A DNA stretch of 39,086 nt, from NCBI GenBank assembly GCA_945919455.1, contig CAMEJH010000008.1, positions 1-39,086 on the forward strand. Direction: 5' to 3'. Source of the stretch: an uncultured Clostridium sp. (GTDB lineage Bacteria > Bacillota > Clostridia > TANB77 > CAG-508). A model generated the notes under the pieces. The model worked only from the letters and a program-made list of their open reading frames with translations, had not been told where the DNA came from and did not search any database. Below are positions 35,383 through 39,086 of this stretch, in pieces. The stretch's first letter is position 1. Each line of letters begins with the position of its first letter. The translations under genes and the position numbers were made by a program.

Positions 35383-35832
35383 TTAATTTTCATTGGCTTT
35401 AATATAATCTATAACTGATTCAGAATCTTTAGCATTTTTCATTACTTCAAAAAACTCAGGCTTTCCAAGTAAATCTGATAAACTACTTAATGCACTTAAA
35501 TGTGATTCCATATCAGTTGTAGCTAACATAAAAACATAATAAACTGGATCATTGTCTACATTTCCAAATTCTACTGGATTTTTCAATGTAAGTAATGCTA
35601 TTCCTGTTTTATTAACTCCAATTTTGTTTGTTGCATGTGGTAATGCCACTCCTTTTGTTATTACTATATATGGTCCTAATTCTTTTACTCCTCTTATTGC
35701 TTCTTCTATATATTCTTCTGTTACTACTCCATTATCCATTAGTACTTGCCCAGCTGTTCTTATTGCATCTACCCAGTCTTTACATTCTGCATTTAATTTT
35801 ATATATTCTTTTTTTAATACATCACTTAACAT
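35383..35832 (-). CDS. PTS EIIA subunit (mannitol/fructose/ascorbate type 2)
   Basis: 149-residue phosphocarrier that receives phosphate from HPr. The active-site His66 lies in ITKGVALPHATNK, followed by VGVNKTGI-like residues (IGVNKTGIALL) and DPVYYVFMLATTDMESHLSALSSLSDLL, all standard for the PTS_EIIA_2 fold. It is the first gene of the operon. The ATG follows AGGAGG, and a good promoter lies 33 bases upstream. No linked regulator gene (BglG, DeoR or MtlR type) is present in the window, so substrate induction must come from elsewhere. Confidence 0.93.
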   Translation of the reverse strand: MLSDVLKKEYIKLNAECKDWVDAIRTAGQVLMDNGVVTEEYIEEAIRGVKELGPYIVITKGVALPHATNKIGVNKTGIALLTLKNPVEFGNVDNDPVYYVFMLATTDMESHLSALSSLSDLLGKPEFFEVMKNAKDSESVIDYIKANEN

Positions 35833-35864
35833 AATAGTATCCTCCTAGTATATTATTCCCCTTA

Positions 35865-35893
35865 ATAATATACAATTATTATAAAAAATGCAA
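35865..35893 (-). promoter_or_regulatory. Promoter of the PTS-transketolase operon
   Basis: Minus-strand TTGCAT (35888-35893) and TATTAT (35865-35870) with a 17-base spacer. An 11-bp-period repeat lies 14 bases upstream of the -35 box. Confidence 0.6.
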
Positions 35894-35907
35894 GAATTTA
35901 TTAAAAA

Positions 35908-35940
35908 TGTAATATTCTTGTAATATTTTTGTAATATTTT
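35908..35940 (-). repeat. 11-bp-period AT repeat upstream of the PTS promoter
   Basis: Three tandem 11-base units on the plus strand: tgtaatattct, tgtaatatttt, tgtaatatttt. This is the same motif and period as at 26791-26834 before ftsA. Confidence 0.75.
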
Positions 35941-35956
35941 TTTGTTGTTAAATAAT

Positions 35957-35979
35957 AAAAAGAGCTTTAAGCTCCTTTT
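35957..35979 (-). terminator. Weak terminator over the ATPase stop codon
   Basis: gagct / agctc with a 3-base loop, a bulge and flanking A and T runs overlaps the stop codon of the P-type ATPase gene; on the minus strand it is followed by a T-rich stretch. Confidence 0.5.
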
Positions 35980-37820
35980 ATCTTTTTTACACTTAAAACT
36001 CTCAAAGAATTTAATATGGCTATAATAGATACACCTACATCTGCAAAAACCGCTTCCCACATTGTAGATAATCCTATAGCTGTTAATATTAAAACTGCTA
36101 TTTTTATTCCAATTGCAAATATTATATTTTCTTTTACAATTCTCATTGTTTTTTTAGAAATTTTGATTGCATTTATTAATTTTGATGGTTCATCAGTCAT
36201 AATAACAATATCTGCTGCTTCTATAGCACTATCTGCACCTAATCCTCCCATCGCAATACCTATGTCTGCTAGTGCTAATACTGGTGCATCATTGATTCCA
36301 TCTCCTACAAATGCTAGTTTTCCTTTAGGACTTTTTTCTTTTAGCAATTCTTCCACTTTATTCACTTTTCCATCTGGAAGTAATTCCGTATATACTTCAT
36401 CTAATCCTAGTTTTTTAGCAATATCTTCTCCAACTTCTTTTCTATCACCTGTTAGCATAATAGTCTTTTTAATATTATTCTTCTTTAACTCTTTTATTGC
36501 TTTTTCAGAGTCATTTTTTATTTGATCAGCTATTAAAATATATCCTGAAAATTTATTTTCTATAGCAACATATAATACAGTTCCTATGTCATTACATTTA
36601 GTATATTGAATATTTTTTTCTTTCATTAATTTATCATTTCCTACTAATATAGATTTTCCTTCAACTTTAGTAGCTATTCCTAGTCCAGAAAGTTCTTGTG
36701 TTTCTGTTATTATACTACTATCAAGTTCTTTTCCATATGCTTTTTTTACTGACAATGAAATAGGATGGTTTGAATAGCTTTCGGCATGTGCTGTTATTCT
36801 TAATAATTCTTCTTTTGAAATTTCTACTGTTTCTACTTTTTGCACTTCAAATACACCTTGTGTTAGTGTCCCTGTTTTATCAAATACTGCTATTTCAGTC
36901 TGTGCTAATGCTTCTAAATAGTTGCTTCCTTTAACTAATATTCCCATTTTAGAAGCTCCTCCTATCCCACCAAAAAAGCCTAATGGTATTGATATTACTA
37001 ATGCGCATGGACATGATACAACTAAAAATGTTAGTGCTCTATATAACCACTCAGTAAAATTTGCATCTTTTATAATTATTGGTGGTATTATTGCTAATAT
37101 TACAGCAATTATTACAACAATAGGAGTATAATATTTTGCAAATTTACTTATAAAATTCTCTGATTTTGATTTTTTGCTACTTGCATTTTCTACTAAATCT
37201 AATATTTTACTTACTGTAGATTCACCAAATTCTTTTGTCACTTTTATTGTTAATAGCCCATTTTGATTTATACATCCGCTTAATACTTCATCCCCTAATT
37301 TGACTTCTCTAGGAATAGATTCACCTGTTAACGCAGAAGTATCTATCATAGATTTTCCATCTATAACCTTTCCATCTAGTGGAATTTTCTCTCCTGGTTT
37401 TACTATTATTGTTTCTCCTATTATTACTTCATTTGGATTTACTTTTAATATTTCGTTATTTCTCTTTACATTTGCAAAATCTGGTCTAATATCCATTAAA
37501 CTAGCAATTGATTTTCTTGATTTATCAACAGCATAACTTTGAAATAATTCTCCTACCTGATAAAACAACATTACAGCTACTGCTTCTGGAAATTCTCCTA
37601 TTCCAAATGCTCCTATTGTTGCTATTGTCATAAGAAAGTTTTCGTCAAATACTTTTCCTCTAAATATATTTCTTATTGCTTTTATTACAATATCTAAACC
37701 TACTATTAAATAACTAATTATATATATAATTTTATTAATCCACTCATTAGTAAATGGAATTGCTAATGAAATTATAAATAATATTAATGCTATTATAATT
37801 TTTCTTGTTCTTTTTTTCAT
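35967..37820 (-). CDS. cadA: Cadmium/zinc-exporting P1B-type ATPase (CadA/ZntA-like)
   Basis: Pumps Cd(II)/Zn(II) (and Pb(II) in relatives) out of the cell. 617 residues with about eight membrane helices. The metal-site motif CPC at residues 270-272 (VVSCPCALVISIP) and the C-terminal helix with KIAVLILTAIG and ADVG indicate the P1B-2 Zn/Cd class. The A-domain shows DTSALTGESIP; the P-domain has DKTGTLT with phosphorylated Asp314, then HPIS in the N-domain and GDGINDAPVLA. It lacks the usual N-terminal HMA domain; that is encoded by the preceding gene. The HMA stop codon TAG is part of the ribosome site TAGGAGGT, so the split is genuine and translation is coupled. Confidence 0.95.
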   Translation of the reverse strand: MKKRTRKIIIALILFIISLAIPFTNEWINKIIYIISYLIVGLDIVIKAIRNIFRGKVFDENFLMTIATIGAFGIGEFPEAVAVMLFYQVGELFQSYAVDKSRKSIASLMDIRPDFANVKRNNEILKVNPNEVIIGETIIVKPGEKIPLDGKVIDGKSMIDTSALTGESIPREVKLGDEVLSGCINQNGLLTIKVTKEFGESTVSKILDLVENASSKKSKSENFISKFAKYYTPIVVIIAVILAIIPPIIIKDANFTEWLYRALTFLVVSCPCALVISIPLGFFGGIGGASKMGILVKGSNYLEALAQTEIAVFDKTGTLTQGVFEVQKVETVEISKEELLRITAHAESYSNHPISLSVKKAYGKELDSSIITETQELSGLGIATKVEGKSILVGNDKLMKEKNIQYTKCNDIGTVLYVAIENKFSGYILIADQIKNDSEKAIKELKKNNIKKTIMLTGDRKEVGEDIAKKLGLDEVYTELLPDGKVNKVEELLKEKSPKGKLAFVGDGINDAPVLALADIGIAMGGLGADSAIEAADIVIMTDEPSKLINAIKISKKTMRIVKENIIFAIGIKIAVLILTAIGLSTMWEAVFADVGVSIIAILNSLRVLSVKKIKGA

Positions 37821-37829
37821 TTGGACCTC

Positions 37830-38051
37830 CTATAGTTCTTCAATATCTACATCAGGTTCTTCTTTTTTGATTATTTTCTTTACTTTTTTTATAATTTCTT
37901 CTATTGAATCTTTATTAGCTTTTATTACTAGCTTTCCTGTTATGAAACTTACTGATGCACTTTCTATTCCTTCTATTTTTTTAATTGAATTTTCTAATTG
38001 CGCAGCACAATTGGCGCAATCTAATCCTATTATTTTAAATGTTTTTTCCAT
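37830..38051 (-). CDS. Stand-alone heavy-metal-associated (HMA) domain protein
   Basis: 73 residues, one ferredoxin-like HMA domain with metal-binding GLDCANCAAQLE. The acidic end EEPDVDIEEL is like the linker that follows the HMA domain in fused CadA proteins. It ends 9 bases before the ATPase start and looks like the ATPase N-terminal domain made as a separate chain, either a chaperone delivering metal or a domain that docks back onto the pump. The ATG follows GGAGGAAATATT. It is second in the regulator-HMA-ATPase operon. Confidence 0.92.
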   Translation of the reverse strand: MEKTFKIIGLDCANCAAQLENSIKKIEGIESASVSFITGKLVIKANKDSIEEIIKKVKKIIKKEEPDVDIEEL

Positions 38052-38069
38052 AATATTTCCTCCCTAAAT

Positions 38070-38432
38070 TTATTTTCTGTGTTCTATATGTTCTATTCCT
38101 AATTCAAATAAACCTTTTACATGTTCATCATCTAACATATAATATACTTCTTTTCCTTCCTTTCTACATTTTACAATTCCAGATCTTCTTAAAGTTCCTA
38201 ATTGATGTGATATTGAAGATTTACTCATTCCTAATACATTAGCAATATCACATACGCACATTTCATTTTGGTCTAATGCAAAAAGTATTTTAGATCTTGT
38301 TGTATCTCCTAAAATCTTAAAAAATTCAGCAAGTTTATTAAAAATATCTCCTTCTGGCATTCGCTTTAATGTGTTATCTACTATATCTTGGTGTATAATA
38401 TTGCAGTCACATATAAATTCATTTTTTGACAT
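38070..38432 (-). CDS. cadC: ArsR/SmtB-family metal sensor repressor (CadC-like)
   Basis: Winged-helix repressor, 120 residues from the chosen start. The N-terminal ICDC pair plus MCVCD in the third helix are the cysteines of the CadC-type Cd/Pb site; the recognition helix is MSKSSISHQLGTLRRSGIV. EVYYMLDDEHV and the final HIEHRK histidines may form a second, zinc site. The frame reaches a TTG at 38447, but the ATG at 38432 has GGAGGGG at ideal distance. It is the first gene of its operon, and its predicted operator lies between its own -35 and -10 boxes, so it should repress itself and the pump until metal binds. Confidence 0.93.
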   Translation of the reverse strand: MSKNEFICDCNIIHQDIVDNTLKRMPEGDIFNKLAEFFKILGDTTRSKILFALDQNEMCVCDIANVLGMSKSSISHQLGTLRRSGIVKCRKEGKEVYYMLDDEHVKGLFELGIEHIEHRK

Positions 38433-38506
38433 ATTTGTCCCCTCCAATTCTTTTGTAAATTTTGTTATATGGATTTATAATTGAATTATCATACAACTGT
38501 ATTTTT

Positions 38507-38536
38507 ATTATAGTTGAATGCGTATTCAATTGTCAA
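38507..38536 (-). promoter_or_regulatory. cad operon promoter with embedded operator
   Basis: Perfect TTGACA (38531-38536) and TATAAT (38507-38512) are 18 bases apart. The spacer holds TTGAATGCGTATTCAA (38514-38529), a near-perfect dyad with ArsR/SmtB-type half-sites. A weaker copy, TTGAATTATCATACAA (38481-38496), lies 33 bases away centre to centre, three helical turns downstream. Confidence 0.82.
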
Positions 38537-38579
38537 GTATTTTTTATATTTATTTTTAAAATTTTATACTCATATCAAT

Positions 38580-38609
38580 AAAGGAGGTGTTAATTTTAAC
38601 ACCTCCTTT
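38580..38609 (-). terminator. Terminator after the 102-residue gene
   Basis: A 14-bp perfect stem (aaaggaggtgttaa and its complement) around 2 bases, between the small gene and the cad promoter. The plus-strand arm is a full Shine-Dalgarno sequence, probably by chance. Confidence 0.85.
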
Positions 38610-38628
38610 TAGTTTTTATATACTTTTA

Positions 38629-38937
38629 TCAGTCTTGCCAAGTATACACAGACCAGCTACCATGTTTGAACATTCTCTCTATTGTTGTAACCTTTATTTC
38701 ATCCTCCAAACCTAATCCAAAATAATACGTTTCTCCATCAAGTTTACATTTTAAAATTAAGGGTTCATCATCACTATCACTAATATCAGGCAATCCTAAA
38801 AAATGTTTTATTGCAAGCTTATTGGGTATCCAATAAAAAGATTTGCAACAGTGTTCCCAAGGAAATATTGTTTTTCCCATAGCTTCTCTTTTACTCCATG
38901 GTATTCTTAGAGTATTGTCTACTTCTTGCCGGTTCAT
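38629..38937 (-). CDS. Unknown small acidic protein
   Basis: No family recognised. 102 residues, soluble, with several Trp (IPWSKREAMG, FPWEHCC, FYWIPN, SWSVYTWQD) and an acidic middle (DISDSDDEP). A central strand-rich stretch, LILKCKLDGETYYFGLGLEDEIKV, suggests a small beta fold. The ATG follows GGAGGT at proper spacing, and the gene is followed by a strong terminator and ends with TGA, so it is a real single-gene unit. The region upstream to the window edge contains terminators of a neighbouring gene outside the window. Confidence 0.7.
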   Translation of the reverse strand: MNRQEVDNTLRIPWSKREAMGKTIFPWEHCCKSFYWIPNKLAIKHFLGLPDISDSDDEPLILKCKLDGETYYFGLGLEDEIKVTTIERMFKHGSWSVYTWQD

Positions 38938-39039
38938 AAATCTACCTCCATGTAAAAGTTGTTGGCATAATTATATCTCGTTTTTGCATTTTTTTCAAGT
39001 AATGATACTTTTAAGATTAAAATCGTAGCAGATAAAAAA

Positions 39040-39055
39040 GCGGAATAAATTCCGC
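39040..39055 (-). terminator. Terminator of a gene beyond the right edge
   Basis: gcggaa / ttccgc around a 4-base loop with six A on its left: a leftward terminator for a gene outside the window. Confidence 0.65.
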
Positions 39056-39059
39056 CCTT

Positions 39060-39086
39060 TAAGAACTCTACATTTTAGAGTTCTTT
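39060..39086. terminator. Second hairpin at the window edge
   Basis: An 11-bp perfect stem (aaagaactcta / tagagttcttt) with a 5-base loop, in tandem with the preceding hairpin. The window ends on its last base, so its direction is open. Confidence 0.6.

Noticed and set aside
35845..36060. 71-residue Cys-containing ORF before the PTS operon
   Set aside because: It overlaps the ATPase gene end, has no ribosome site and covers the repeat and promoter region.

Overview
The window comes from a low-GC, spore-forming member of the Clostridia, probably an uncultured gut-type lineage. The evidence is strong AT bias, A/G-rich Shine-Dalgarno sites before almost every gene, a spoIIGA/sigE sporulation pair, a meso-DAP type MurE, the non-mevalonate enzymes IspG and IspH, and clostridial-style pseudopilin and aluminium-resistance (methionine gamma-lyase-like) genes. 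Nearly all genes are on the minus strand. Only the penicillin-binding protein (11430-13325) and a membrane protein (31142-31975) are on the plus strand. I saw no rRNA, tRNA, CRISPR array or insertion sequence.

Layout, left to right. 16-6012: murE-mraY-ftsW-murG plus a sensor kinase, transcribed leftward. 6172-8479: dps, fmt, rsmA. 8595-11334: comM-dprA-yraN (DNA uptake/processing). 11430-13325: transpeptidase PBP. 13339-14232: a TSCPD protein and an unknown protein whose best start codon is ATA. 14501-16937: ispG-ispH-trmL. 16990-19093: an OmpR-family regulator and a PLP enzyme. 19310-20965: a pseudopilin with propeller-like repeats, broken by two in-frame stops. 21067-24210: sigE and spoIIGA, separated by a PDDEXK nuclease cassette. 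24325-30993: ftsZ, ftsA, sbp, ylxX, ylxW, ftsQ and murA. 32009-35832: a PTS (ascorbate family) plus split-transketolase operon. 35967-38432: a cadmium/zinc resistance operon (regulator, separate HMA protein, P1B ATPase). 38629-38937: a small unknown protein.

The dominant theme is cell-wall synthesis and division. The dcw cluster found in one block in Bacillus is split here into two blocks about 17 kb apart, and murF, murD, murC, murB and ftsL are not in the window. The sensor kinase at the end of the murG block and the free-standing response regulator may form an envelope-sensing pair, which is inference.

The most interesting region is 21829-24315. Here spoIIGA and sigE each have a promoter sharing an identical 13-base block and a -10 box 21 bases beyond the -35. 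Between them sits a DUF1016/YhcG-type nuclease gene with its own promoter, flanked by an exact 40-bp direct repeat that doubles as the terminator of the gene on each side. Other notable points are 11-bp-period repeats upstream of two unrelated promoters (ftsA and the PTS operon), a 14-bp perfect dyad just ahead of the 31142 gene, and a promoter-embedded ArsR/CadC operator.
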